Below are positions 20,546 through 28,905 of a DNA stretch of 45,646 nucleotides, piece by piece. Position 1 is the stretch's first letter. The number at the start of each line of letters is the position of its first letter. Source of the DNA: Mangrovicoccus sp. HB161399 (GTDB lineage Bacteria; Pseudomonadota; Alphaproteobacteria; Rhodobacterales; Rhodobacteraceae); NCBI RefSeq assembly GCF_013184745.1, contig NZ_JAATVU010000048.1, forward strand, positions 1 through 45,646, in the 5' to 3' direction. The notes under the pieces were generated by a model. It was not told the DNA's origin and made no database searches. It saw nothing but the letters and a program-made list of their open reading frames with translations. A program made the position numbers and the translations under genes.

Positions 20546-21747
20546 CCGATACTGCCACGGGCCCGGGCATGGGCGGCGACAGCCACAAGGCCGACGTAAT
20601 GGGCTATCTCAAGAAACACATGCGCGAATACGGCATCCTGATCGCGCTCGTCGTGATCATGGCCTTCTTCCAGATCGCCACCGGCGGCATCCTGCTGAAG
20701 CCGGTGAACCTGACCAACCTGATCCTGCAGAACAGCTACATCGTCATCATGGCGATCGGCATGCTGCTGGTCATCGTCGCGGGCCATATCGACCTGTCGG
20801 TCGGCTCGGTGATGGGCTTCGTCGGCGCGGTCGCGGCGGTGATGATCGTCAACTGGGGCATTCCGTGGCCGATTGCCGGGCTGCTGTGCCTGGGCGTCGG
20901 CGCCGTGATCGGCATGGCCCAGGGCTTCTGGGTCGCGTATTACCGCATTCCCTCCTTCATCGTGACGCTGGCGGGCATGCTGGTCTTCAAGGGCCTGACG
21001 CTGGCGCTGCTCGAAGGCCAGTCGGTCGGGCCGTTCCCGCCCGCCTTCCGACTGATCGCCTCGGGCTTCATCGCGGATCCCTTCGGCGTCGACGGGTTCA
21101 ACATGCTGTCGCTGCTGATCGGCATCGCCGTGGCCTCGGGGCTGCTCTTCATGGCGGTCCGCACACGCCGCCAGCACGAGGCCGCGGGGGTCGAGGACGA
21201 ACCCTTCGCCTTCTTCGCCGCCAAGAACGGGCTGATCTTCGCCGCGCTCGTCTGGATGGCCTTCCTGATGGCGGATTTCCGCGGCCTGCCGAACGTGTTC
21301 ATCGTCATGGCGCTGCTGATCGGGATCTATTCCTTCATCACCTCCAAGACCACCATCGGCCGCCGCATCTACGCCATCGGCGGCAACGAGAAGGCCGCCG
21401 CCCTCTCGGGCATCAATTCCCAGCGCCTGACCTTCCTGACCTTCGCCAACATGGGCCTGCTGGCAGGCCTCGCCGGCATCGTCTTCGCCGCGCGCCTCAA
21501 CACCGCGACGCCCAAGGCGGGGCTCGGCTTCGAGCTCGACGTGATCGCCGCCGTCTTCATCGGCGGGGCCTCGATGTCGGGCGGCGTGGGCACCGTGGTC
21601 GGCGCGGTGATCGGCGCCTTCATCATGGGCGTCATGAACAACGGCATGTCCATCCTCGGCATCGGGATCGACTGGCAGCAATGCATCAAGGGCCTGGTCC
21701 TGCTTGCCGCCGTGATCTTCGACGTCATGAACAAGAAGAAAGGCTGA
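20542..21747 (+). CDS. gguB: Sugar ABC transporter permease GguB
   Basis: A 401-residue multi-spanning permease of the BPD_transp_2 / XylH type with about ten hydrophobic segments, beginning after a hydrophilic N-terminus of about 30 residues. Typical permease sequences include [16 protein letters not shown] and [15 protein letters not shown] 20542 overlaps the gguA stop (ATGA), preceded by GCAGGAGAT; a much longer open frame in the same register reaches upstream across gguA but is only a shadow. It forms the channel for ChvE/GguA. Confidence 0.93.
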   Translation: MTDTATGPGMGGDSHKADVMGYLKKHMREYGILIALVVIMAFFQIATGGILLKPVNLTNLILQNSYIVIMAIGMLLVIVAGHIDLSVGSVMGFVGAVAAVMIVNWGIPWPIAGLLCLGVGAVIGMAQGFWVAYYRIPSFIVTLAGMLVFKGLTLALLEGQSVGPFPPAFRLIASGFIADPFGVDGFNMLSLLIGIAVASGLLFMAVRTRRQHEAAGVEDEPFAFFAAKNGLIFAALVWMAFLMADFRGLPNVFIVMALLIGIYSFITSKTTIGRRIYAIGGNEKAAALSGINSQRLTFLTFANMGLLAGLAGIVFAARLNTATPKAGLGFELDVIAAVFIGGASMSGGVGTVVGAVIGAFIMGVMNNGMSILGIGIDWQQCIKGLVLLAAVIFDVMNKKKG

Positions 21748-21751
21748 GCCC

Positions 21752-22738
21752 ATGCTCCTGTCGCAATATCTCAAGGACGGGCGGCCGCAGATCGTCGCCC
21801 GCGACGGAACCGAGGCCTACGAGCTGCAGACCGAGGCAAGCCTCTACGAACTGGCGATGGACTGCATCGCCCATGGCGAGAGCCTGAAGGACCGCATCGC
21901 CGCGCTGGGGCTCGGCGCCGCGGTGGACCTGGCCAAGCTCTATGACGAGGGGCTGCTGCTGCCGCCGCTGTCGCATCCCGATCCGGCGCATCTGCACCTG
22001 ACCGGCACCGGGCTGACGCATCTGGGCTCCGCCTCCACCCGCGCGGCGATGCATGCCAAGGCCGCCGCCGAGACCGAGACAGACTCGATGCGGATGTTCC
22101 GCATGGGGATCGAGGGCGGCAAGCCCGGCAACGGCCATCCCGGCGCCCAGCCCGAGTGGTTCTACAAGGGCAACGGCGTGGCGCTGGTCGCGCCCGGCCA
22201 GGCGCTGGTCTCGCCCTCCTTCGCCGAGGACGGCGGGGAGGAGCCAGAGATCGCCGGCGTCTATGTCATCGGCCCGGACGGCACGCCCTTCCGCATCGGC
22301 TTCGCGCTGGCCAACGAGTTCTCCGACCACGTGACCGAGCGGGTGAACTACCTGTGGCTGGCGCATTCCAAGCTGCGCCCCGCCGCCATCGGCCCCGAGC
22401 TGCTGATCGGCGAGCTGCCCGAGAGCGTCGAGGGCATGTCGCGCATCCGCCGCGGCAACGAGATCGTCTTCGAGAAGCCGTTCCTGTCGGGCGAAGCCAA
22501 CATGAGCCACAGCCTGGCGAACCTGGAGCACCACCATTTCAAGTACGGCCTGTTCCGCCAGCCGGGCGACGTGCATGTCCACATGTTCGGCACCGCGACG
22601 CTCAGCTTCGGCGACGGCGTCCGCACGCGGGACGGCGACCTGTTCGAGATCGAGGCAGCGCCCTTCGGCCTGCCGCTGCGCAACCCGCTGAAGCAAACCG
22701 CCCCGGAAACGGGACGGGCAGAAGTCAGGACCCTGTGA
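21752..22738 (+). CDS. gguC: GguC/AraD1-family FAH-fold protein, candidate L-2-keto-3-deoxyarabonate dehydratase
   Basis: A 328-residue protein of the GguC group, which belongs to the fumarylacetoacetate hydrolase (FAH) superfamily. It starts 4 nt after gguB and precedes the pentonate dehydratase. In Agrobacterium gguC had no assigned function. Here every other step of the non-phosphorylative arabinose route is encoded nearby, yet no DHDPS/NAL-type AraD dehydratase is seen. FAH-fold enzymes are known to dehydrate 2-keto-3-deoxy-pentonates (KdaD of Sulfolobus), so GguC most likely converts L-2-keto-3-deoxyarabonate to 2-oxoglutarate semialdehyde. Family is recognised; the reaction is inferred. 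Confidence 0.85.
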   Translation: MLLSQYLKDGRPQIVARDGTEAYELQTEASLYELAMDCIAHGESLKDRIAALGLGAAVDLAKLYDEGLLLPPLSHPDPAHLHLTGTGLTHLGSASTRAAMHAKAAAETETDSMRMFRMGIEGGKPGNGHPGAQPEWFYKGNGVALVAPGQALVSPSFAEDGGEEPEIAGVYVIGPDGTPFRIGFALANEFSDHVTERVNYLWLAHSKLRPAAIGPELLIGELPESVEGMSRIRRGNEIVFEKPFLSGEANMSHSLANLEHHHFKYGLFRQPGDVHVHMFGTATLSFGDGVRTRDGDLFEIEAAPFGLPLRNPLKQTAPETGRAEVRTL

Positions 22739-22745
22739 GGCTGAG

Positions 22746-24488
22746 ATGACCTTCAAGAAGGCCGAATGGCCGCGCCGCCTGAGATCCCAGGAATGGTATG
22801 GCGGCACCTCGCGCGACAATATCTACCACCGCGGCTGGCTGAAGAACCAGGGCTACCCGCATGACCTGTTCGACGGGCGGCCGGTCATCGGCATCCTCAA
22901 CACCTGGTCGGATCTGACCCCCTGCAACGGCCATCTGCGCGAACTGGCCGAGAAGGTGAAGGCCGGCGTCTGGGAGGCCGGGGGCTTTCCGCTGGAGGTT
23001 CCGGTGTTCTCGGCATCCGAAAACACCTTCCGGCCGACGGCGATGATGTACCGCAACCTCGCCGCCATGGCGGTGGAGGAGGTGATGCGCGCCCAGCCGA
23101 TCGACGGCGCCGTGCTGCTGGTCGGCTGCGACAAGACCACGCCTTCCTTGCTGATGGGCGCGGCCTCGACCGACCTGCCCAGCATCGTCGTCACCGGCGG
23201 CCCGATGCTCAACGGCTGGTTCCGCGGCGAGCGCGTCGGATCGGGCACTGCGCTGTGGCAGATGTCCGAGGACATCAAGGCCGGGAAGATGAGCCAGGAG
23301 GACTTCCTCGAGGCCGAGCAGGCGATGAGCCGCTCCTCGGGGACCTGCAACACGATGGGCACCGCGTCGACCATGGCCTCTATGGCCGAGGCCCTGGGCA
23401 TGGCGCTGTCGGGCAATGCCGCGATCCCCGCGGTCGATGCGCGGCGCCGCGTCATGGCGCAGATGACCGGGCGGCGCATCGTGCAGATGGTCAAGGACGA
23501 CCTGAAGCCGTCGGACATCATGACCAAGCAGGCCTTCGAGAACGCCATCCGCTGCAACGGCGCCATCGGCGGCTCGACCAATGCGGTGATCCACCTGCTG
23601 GCCATGGCCGGACGCTGCGGCGTCGACCTGACGCTGGACGACTGGGACCGGCTGGGCCGCGACGTGCCGACCGTGGTCAACCTGATGCCCTCGGGCAAGT
23701 ACCTGATGGAGGAGTTCTTCTATGCCGGCGGGCTGCCCGTCGTGCTGAAGCGGCTGGGCGAGGCCGGGATGCTCCACAAGGACGCGCTCACCGTCTCGGG
23801 CGGCACCGTCTGGGACGAGGTCAAGGACGCTGTAAACTGGAACGAGGACGTGATCCTGCCCGTCGACAAGGCGCTGACCGCCTCGGGCGGCATCGCGGTG
23901 CTGAAGGGCAACCTCGCCCCCAAGGGCGCCGTGCTGAAGCCCTCGGCGGCCAGCCCGCATCTGATGAAGCATCGCGGCCGCGCCGTGGTCTTCGAGGATA
24001 TCGACGACTACAAGGCGAAGATCGCCGACGAGGCCCTCGATATCGACGAGACCTGCATCATGGTGCTGAAGAACTGCGGGCCGAAGGGCTATCCCGGCAT
24101 GTCCGAGGTCGGCAACATGGGGCTGCCGCCGAAGGTGCTGAAGAAGGGGATCACCGACATGGTCCGCATCTCGGATGCGCGCATGTCCGGCACCGCCTAC
24201 GGCACCGTCATCTTGCACACCTCGCCCGAGGCTGCCGTCGGCGGACCGCTCGCGGTGGTGCAGTCGGGCGACATGATCGAGCTCGACGTGGAGGCCCGCC
24301 GCATCCATCTCGACATCCCGGAGGCAGAACTGGCCGCGCGGCTGGCCGCCTGGTCTCCTGCGGCGGATGCGCCCAAGGGCGGTTACGACTGGCTGTTCCG
24401 CACCCATGTCGAAGGGGCGGATACCGGCGCCGATCTTGATTTCCTGAAAGGTTGCCGCGGCAGGGAGGTGCCCCGTGACAGTCACTGA
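22746..24488 (+). CDS. IlvD/EDD-family dehydratase, probable L-arabonate dehydratase
   Basis: A 580-residue member of the IlvD/6-phosphogluconate dehydratase family, which uses an Fe-S cluster. Likely cluster cysteines are C60 (DLTPCNGH), C128 (VGCDKTTPS) and C201 (SGTCNTMGT); K130 and the C-terminal ISDARMSGTAYG motif are also family-conserved. Context beside arabinose transport, a lactonase and 2-oxoglutarate semialdehyde dehydrogenase points to L-arabonate (called araC in Azospirillum) rather than branched-chain amino acid synthesis. It overlaps the next gene by 14 nt. Activity on related sugar acids such as D-fuconate or D-xylonate is possible. Confidence 0.9.
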   Translation: MTFKKAEWPRRLRSQEWYGGTSRDNIYHRGWLKNQGYPHDLFDGRPVIGILNTWSDLTPCNGHLRELAEKVKAGVWEAGGFPLEVPVFSASENTFRPTAMMYRNLAAMAVEEVMRAQPIDGAVLLVGCDKTTPSLLMGAASTDLPSIVVTGGPMLNGWFRGERVGSGTALWQMSEDIKAGKMSQEDFLEAEQAMSRSSGTCNTMGTASTMASMAEALGMALSGNAAIPAVDARRRVMAQMTGRRIVQMVKDDLKPSDIMTKQAFENAIRCNGAIGGSTNAVIHLLAMAGRCGVDLTLDDWDRLGRDVPTVVNLMPSGKYLMEEFFYAGGLPVVLKRLGEAGMLHKDALTVSGGTVWDEVKDAVNWNEDVILPVDKALTASGGIAVLKGNLAPKGAVLKPSAASPHLMKHRGRAVVFEDIDDYKAKIADEALDIDETCIMVLKNCGPKGYPGMSEVGNMGLPPKVLKKGITDMVRISDARMSGTAYGTVILHTSPEAAVGGPLAVVQSGDMIELDVEARRIHLDIPEAELAARLAAWSPAADAPKGGYDWLFRTHVEGADTGADLDFLKGCRGREVPRDSH

Positions 24489-25416
24489 TCTGGACATGCT
24501 CGAAATAGCGCTGGTCGGCGTCGGCAAGATCGCCCGCGACCAGCACATCCCGGCCATTGCCGCAAACGGTGCGATGCGCGTCGCGGCAACGGTCAGCCGC
24601 ACGGGCGGCATCGAGGGCGTGGAGAACCACGCCTCGCTGCCGATGCTGCTACATGCCCGTCCGGACATCTCGGCGGTCTCGCTCTGCATGCCGCCGCAGG
24701 CGCGCTACGTCTATGCCGCCGAGGCGATCCTCGCCGGGCGCCATGTCATGCTGGAGAAACCCCCCGGCGCCACGGTGTCGGAGGTCCTGGCGCTGAAGGA
24801 CCTGGCCGCGGAGAAGGGCGTCACGCTCTTCGCGACCTGGCATTCGCGCCATGCCGCGGGCGTTGCCGCCGCCAAGGCCTGGCTCGCGGACAAGGCGATC
24901 GCCCGCGTCCGCATCGACTGGAAGGAAGACGTCCGCCACTGGCATCCCGGCCAGGACTGGATCTGGGAACCCGGCGGGCTCGGCGTCTTCGACCCGGGCA
25001 TCAACGCGCTCTCGATCCTGACGGAAATCCTGCCTGCGCCGGTGCGCCTGACCTCCGCCGACCTGACCTTCCCGGAAAACCGCGCCCAGCCGATCGCCGC
25101 CGACCTGCGCTTTGCCGGGGCGGACGGGCTCGCCGTCGAGGCCGAGTTCGACTGGCGCCAGACCGGCCCGCAGACCTGGGACATTACCGCCGAAACCGAT
25201 GCCGGCACGCTCCGGCTTTCCGAAGGTGGCGCGAAACTTGCGATTGACGATGCGCCGCAACGGGTTGCAGGTTTGGGCGAGTATCCCGACCTCTACCGCC
25301 GCTTTGCCGAGCTGATCGCGCAAGGCGAAAGCGACGTGGATGTCGCGCCGCTTCTCCACGTGGCGGATGCCTTCCTGACGGGGCGCCGCCTGGCCACCGA
25401 GCCGTTTCACGATTGA
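24475..25416 (+). CDS. Gfo/Idh/MocA-family dehydrogenase, probable L-arabinose/D-galactose 1-dehydrogenase
   Basis: A 313-residue NAD(P)-dependent oxidoreductase. The N-terminal Rossmann motif is VGVGKIARDQH (14-24) and the family motif EKPPG (94-98) carries the active-site lysine K95. The enzyme should oxidise the sugar at C1 to the lactone, which the SMP-30 protein then opens. Start is GTG 24475 with AGGGAGG about 5 nt upstream, inside the end of the dehydratase gene; an ATG at 24493-24496 lacks a comparable ribosome site. Bacterial enzymes of this group often accept both L-arabinose and D-galactose, which share stereochemistry at the relevant carbons. Confidence 0.87.
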   Translation: MTVTDLDMLEIALVGVGKIARDQHIPAIAANGAMRVAATVSRTGGIEGVENHASLPMLLHARPDISAVSLCMPPQARYVYAAEAILAGRHVMLEKPPGATVSEVLALKDLAAEKGVTLFATWHSRHAAGVAAAKAWLADKAIARVRIDWKEDVRHWHPGQDWIWEPGGLGVFDPGINALSILTEILPAPVRLTSADLTFPENRAQPIAADLRFAGADGLAVEAEFDWRQTGPQTWDITAETDAGTLRLSEGGAKLAIDDAPQRVAGLGEYPDLYRRFAELIAQGESDVDVAPLLHVADAFLTGRRLATEPFHD

Positions 25417-25444
25417 CCAGAATGACCAGCAAGGAGCCCTGCCC

Positions 25445-26974
25445 ATGCTCGACGCCCCGCTCATCACCGGCCAGCACCTGATTGCCGGAACCTGGGTCAC
25501 CTCCGAGAACTTCTTCGACTCCGATCCGGTCACCGGCGAGGCGGAGTCGTTCTATGCAGGCGGTGCCGACGAGATCAACGAGGCGGCAACCGCCGCTGCG
25601 GCGGCCTTCGCCGAGTATGGCTGGACCACGCGCGAGGCCCGCGCTGCCTTTCTCGAGAAGATCGCCGGGGAGATCGAGGCCCGCGGCCCGGCCCTGACCC
25701 AGATCGCCATGGCCGAGACCGGCCTGCCCGCGGCCCGGCTCGAAGGCGAGCGCGGCCGCACCTGCGGACAGCTCCGCCTCTTTGCCGCGCATATCCGCGA
25801 CGGCAAGTATCTCGACATCCGCCACGATTCGGCGCTGCCCGACCGCGCGCCGCTGCCGCGTCCCGACCTGCGGCTGATGCAGCGCCCCGTGGGCCCGGTC
25901 GGCGTCTTCGGTGCCTCCAACTTTCCGCTGGCCTTCTCGACGGCCGGCGGCGACACGGCCTCGGCCCTGGCGGCGGGCTGTCCGGTGGTCTACAAGGGCC
26001 ATCCCGGCCATCCCGGCACCTGCGAGATCGTCGCCCAGGCGATCGCCGCCGCCATCGAGGCGACAGGCATGCCGAAGGGCACCTTTTCCATGGTGCAGTC
26101 GAACACCAACGAGGCCGGCGGCGCGCTGGTCCAGCACCCAGAGATCAAGGCGGTCGGCTTCACCGGCAGCTTCGGCGGCGGCAAGGCTCTGTTCGATCTC
26201 GCCATGGCGCGCCCGGAGCCGATCCCGTTCTTCGGCGAGCTGGGTTCGCTCAACCCGGTCTTCGTGATGCCCGCCGCGCTCGCGGCCCGCGGAGCCGCCA
26301 TGGGCGAGGGCTGGGCGCAGTCGCTGACCATGGGCGTCGGCCAGTTCTGCACCAACCCGGCCCTGGTGCTGCTGCCCGAAGGGCCTGAGGGCGACGCCTT
26401 CGCCGAGGCGGCCCTGCGGTTGCTGAATGAAACCGCCCCGCAGCCGATGCTGACGGCCGGCACGGCCTCGGCCTATGCCAAGGGGGTGGAGATGCTCTCG
26501 GGCGCAGGTCTCGACCGGCTGACCGGCGCGCAGACCTGCTCGATCCGCGAAGGCGCCCCGGCAGTTTTCCAGGTCAAGGCCGCCGACTGGCTGGCACGGC
26601 CGGAACTGGCGCGCGAGGTCTTCGGTCCCGCGGGCATCCTGATCCGGACCTCTTCGCCCGAGGAAATGCTCAAGGTGGCCAAGGGGTTCCACGGCCAGCT
26701 GACCGCGACGCTGCTGATGGACGATGCCGATATCGACGCTGCCAAGCCCTTGATCCCGGTTCTGGAAAGCAAGGCGGGCAGGGTGCTCGCGAACGCCTTC
26801 CCGACCGGTGTCGAGGTGGCCGATGCGATGGTGCATGGCGGGCCCTTCCCGGCGTCGACCAATTTCGGCGCCACGTCCGTGGGCACGATGGCGATCCGCC
26901 GCTTCCTGCGTCCGGTCTGCTACCAGAACCTGCCCGAAGCACTGCTTCCGGCCGATCTGCAGGGCCTCGGCTGA
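25445..26974 (+). CDS. 2-oxoglutarate semialdehyde (2,5-dioxovalerate) dehydrogenase
   Basis: A 509-residue NAD(P)-dependent aldehyde dehydrogenase. The catalytic cysteine is C302 in GVGQFCTNPA and the general base E265 in FFGELGSLNP. The sequence GASNFPLAFSTAGGDTASAL is characteristic of the alpha-ketoglutaric semialdehyde dehydrogenase branch. It makes 2-oxoglutarate, the end product of the non-phosphorylative pentose route, feeding directly into the citric acid cycle. ATG 25445 follows AGGAG by about 9 nt, 28 nt after the preceding stop. Confidence 0.93.
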   Translation: MLDAPLITGQHLIAGTWVTSENFFDSDPVTGEAESFYAGGADEINEAATAAAAAFAEYGWTTREARAAFLEKIAGEIEARGPALTQIAMAETGLPAARLEGERGRTCGQLRLFAAHIRDGKYLDIRHDSALPDRAPLPRPDLRLMQRPVGPVGVFGASNFPLAFSTAGGDTASALAAGCPVVYKGHPGHPGTCEIVAQAIAAAIEATGMPKGTFSMVQSNTNEAGGALVQHPEIKAVGFTGSFGGGKALFDLAMARPEPIPFFGELGSLNPVFVMPAALAARGAAMGEGWAQSLTMGVGQFCTNPALVLLPEGPEGDAFAEAALRLLNETAPQPMLTAGTASAYAKGVEMLSGAGLDRLTGAQTCSIREGAPAVFQVKAADWLARPELAREVFGPAGILIRTSSPEEMLKVAKGFHGQLTATLLMDDADIDAAKPLIPVLESKAGRVLANAFPTGVEVADAMVHGGPFPASTNFGATSVGTMAIRRFLRPVCYQNLPEALLPADLQGLG

Positions 26975-27036
26975 TCCTGCGCGGGGCGCGGCGCCCGGCG
27001 GCCGCGCCCGGACACGACCCTTTGGGAGGACATTGA

Positions 27037-27888
27037 ATGAAGATGGAGGTCTTCGACCCCCGCGCCTGCGCCCTCGGCGAGGGGCCGCTCTGGCACCCGC
27101 TGCGCAACCAACTGTTCTGGTTCGACATCACCGGCAACCGCCTGTTGACCCGGACCGCAGACGGCCCGCAAGAGTGGAACCTGGGCGAGAATTCATCGGC
27201 CGCTGGCTGGATCGACGAGAGGCGGTTGTTGGTTGCCACCGAGACGGCGCTGAGGCGGTTCGACATCGAAACCGGCGAACATGAACTGGTCTGCGCGCTG
27301 GAGGCCGACCTGCCGGAGAACCGTTCCAATGACGGCCGAGCGGATCCGATGGGCGGCTTCTGGATCGGCACCATGGCCAAGAAGGGCGGCGCGCCGGTCG
27401 GGGCAATCTGGCGGTACCACAAGGGCGCGCTGGAGAAGATTTTTCCCGACATCGCGATCACCAACGCAATCTGTTTCGGCACGGACGGGCGCACGGCCTA
27501 TTTCACCGACACGCCTACACTGAAGGTCATGCGCGTCGGTCTCGACGCCGAGGGCTGGCCCGAGGGCAAGCCGGAGCTGTTTCTCGATCTCGCCGGCACG
27601 GGCCACAAGGCCGACGGGGCGGTCGTGGATTCGGAGAACCATTTCTGGACGGCGCAATGGGGCTCGGGCCGCGTGGCCCGCTACACGCCGGATGGCGCAT
27701 TCGACCGCGCCATCGAGGTGCCGGGCCTGCATTCCTCCTGTCCGGCCTTCGGCGGGCCGGACAGGAGGACGATGTTCTGCACCTCCGCGCTGCAGGCCAT
27801 CGCATCGCCCGACGCGGCCCAGGGCCTGACCTATGCCATCGGCGATGCCGGAGTGGCAGGACAGGACGAGCACCGGGTGATCGCGTGA
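27037..27888 (+). CDS. SMP-30/gluconolactonase-family sugar lactonase (probable L-arabinolactonase)
   Basis: A 283-residue beta-propeller lactonase. Metal ligands typical of SMP-30 are visible as E15 (GEGPLWHP), N143 (ITNAICF) and D193 (KADGAVVD), with the substrate-loop SNDGRADP at 97-104. It hydrolyses L-arabino-1,4-lactone (and possibly galactonolactone) to the acid for the IlvD-type dehydratase. GGGAGGA lies just upstream of ATG 27037. Its stop overlaps the mutarotase GTG start by 4 nt. Confidence 0.93.
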   Translation: MKMEVFDPRACALGEGPLWHPLRNQLFWFDITGNRLLTRTADGPQEWNLGENSSAAGWIDERRLLVATETALRRFDIETGEHELVCALEADLPENRSNDGRADPMGGFWIGTMAKKGGAPVGAIWRYHKGALEKIFPDIAITNAICFGTDGRTAYFTDTPTLKVMRVGLDAEGWPEGKPELFLDLAGTGHKADGAVVDSENHFWTAQWGSGRVARYTPDGAFDRAIEVPGLHSSCPAFGGPDRRTMFCTSALQAIASPDAAQGLTYAIGDAGVAGQDEHRVIA

Positions 27889-28874
27889 CCCGCGCCGTTT
27901 TCGGCCGGACTCCGGACGGACGCACCGTCGAGCGGATCGGCATCACGGGGGGCGGGTTGACCGCCTCCTTCCTGACTTGGGGCGCAACTCTTCAGGACCT
28001 GCGCATCGAGGGCGTGACTTTCCCGCTGGTGCTCGGCAGCGACCGGTTCGATCCGTATCTCGGCAGCCTTCTCTATTCCGGCGCGCTGGTCGGCCGCTTC
28101 GCCAACCGCATCGCTGGCGGGCGCTTCTCGATCGACGGGCAGAGTTTCCAGGCCGACCGGAATTTCCTGCGCCGCCACACGCTGCATGGCGGGTCGGGCG
28201 GCACCGGAGAGATGCTCTGGAGCTTGCAGGACCATGCCGCGGATCGCGTGAGCTTTGCCTTGGAACTGCCCGACAAACATATGGGTTTTCCCGGAGACCT
28301 GGCGGTTCAGGCGGAATTTTCCCTTCCCGGCGACGGCGTGCTTGCAATGGAGGTGGTTGCACAATGCAACCGGTCCACGCCCTGCAATTTCGCCCAGCAC
28401 AGCTACTTCAATCTGGACGACGCCGCAGGCATTGCCGGGCACCATCTGCAGATCCTCGGCGACAGCTACCTTCCCGTCGACGAGGAGATGATCCCGACCG
28501 GCGAAATTGCTCCGGTCGAAGGGACGCGTTTCGATTTCCGCAGGTCGCGGGCGATCGGAAACACTGGCTACGATCATAATTTCTGCACCGCGCGGGACCG
28601 CATGCCCATCCGGCCGGTGGCTGTCCTGTCGAGCCCGGCCAGCGGCATCAGCCTGACGGTCGAGAGCACCGAGCCAGGGCTACAATTCTACGACGGGGCA
28701 CTTCTGGATGTACGCGACGGCCTCAACGGCCGGTCATACGGCACGAAAAGCGGCGTCGCGCTCGAGGCGCAAGCTTGGCCGGACGCGCCGAACATGGCCG
28801 CGGCACCCAACGCAATCCTCCGTCCCAGCGAGACCTACAGCCAGTCGTTGCGCTACGTTTTCCGGCAGGAATGA
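27885..28874 (+). CDS. galM: Aldose 1-epimerase (mutarotase)
   Basis: A 329-residue GalM-family enzyme that interconverts alpha and beta anomers, presenting the right anomer to the sugar 1-dehydrogenase. The likely catalytic residues are H101 (HTLHGG), H172 (QHSYFNL) and E294 (GVALEAQAWPD). Start is GTG 27885 overlapping the lactonase stop; a longer open frame upstream lies inside the lactonase gene and is not credible. It is the last gene of the chvE operon and is followed at once by a strong hairpin. Confidence 0.92.
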   Translation: MTRAVFGRTPDGRTVERIGITGGGLTASFLTWGATLQDLRIEGVTFPLVLGSDRFDPYLGSLLYSGALVGRFANRIAGGRFSIDGQSFQADRNFLRRHTLHGGSGGTGEMLWSLQDHAADRVSFALELPDKHMGFPGDLAVQAEFSLPGDGVLAMEVVAQCNRSTPCNFAQHSYFNLDDAAGIAGHHLQILGDSYLPVDEEMIPTGEIAPVEGTRFDFRRSRAIGNTGYDHNFCTARDRMPIRPVAVLSSPASGISLTVESTEPGLQFYDGALLDVRDGLNGRSYGTKSGVALEAQAWPDAPNMAAAPNAILRPSETYSQSLRYVFRQE

Positions 28875-28897
28875 GGCGGTTGCGGCTTGCAACCGCC
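28875..28897. terminator. Hairpin terminator between galM and livM-like gene
   Basis: GGCGGTTGC pairs perfectly with GCAACCGCC over a GGCTT loop, beginning directly after the galM stop and followed by CTTT. It lies between convergent genes (the permease gene ends at 28906), so it may act for both strands. The arms match those of the hairpin after aglK (15049-15071). Confidence 0.75.
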
Positions 28898-28905
28898 CTT
28901 TGCTG

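Noticed and set aside
24493-24496. ATG as an alternative start for the Gfo/Idh/MocA dehydrogenase
   Set aside because: GTG at 24475 has a much better ribosome-binding sequence at the right distance, and the extra residues are compatible with the fold.
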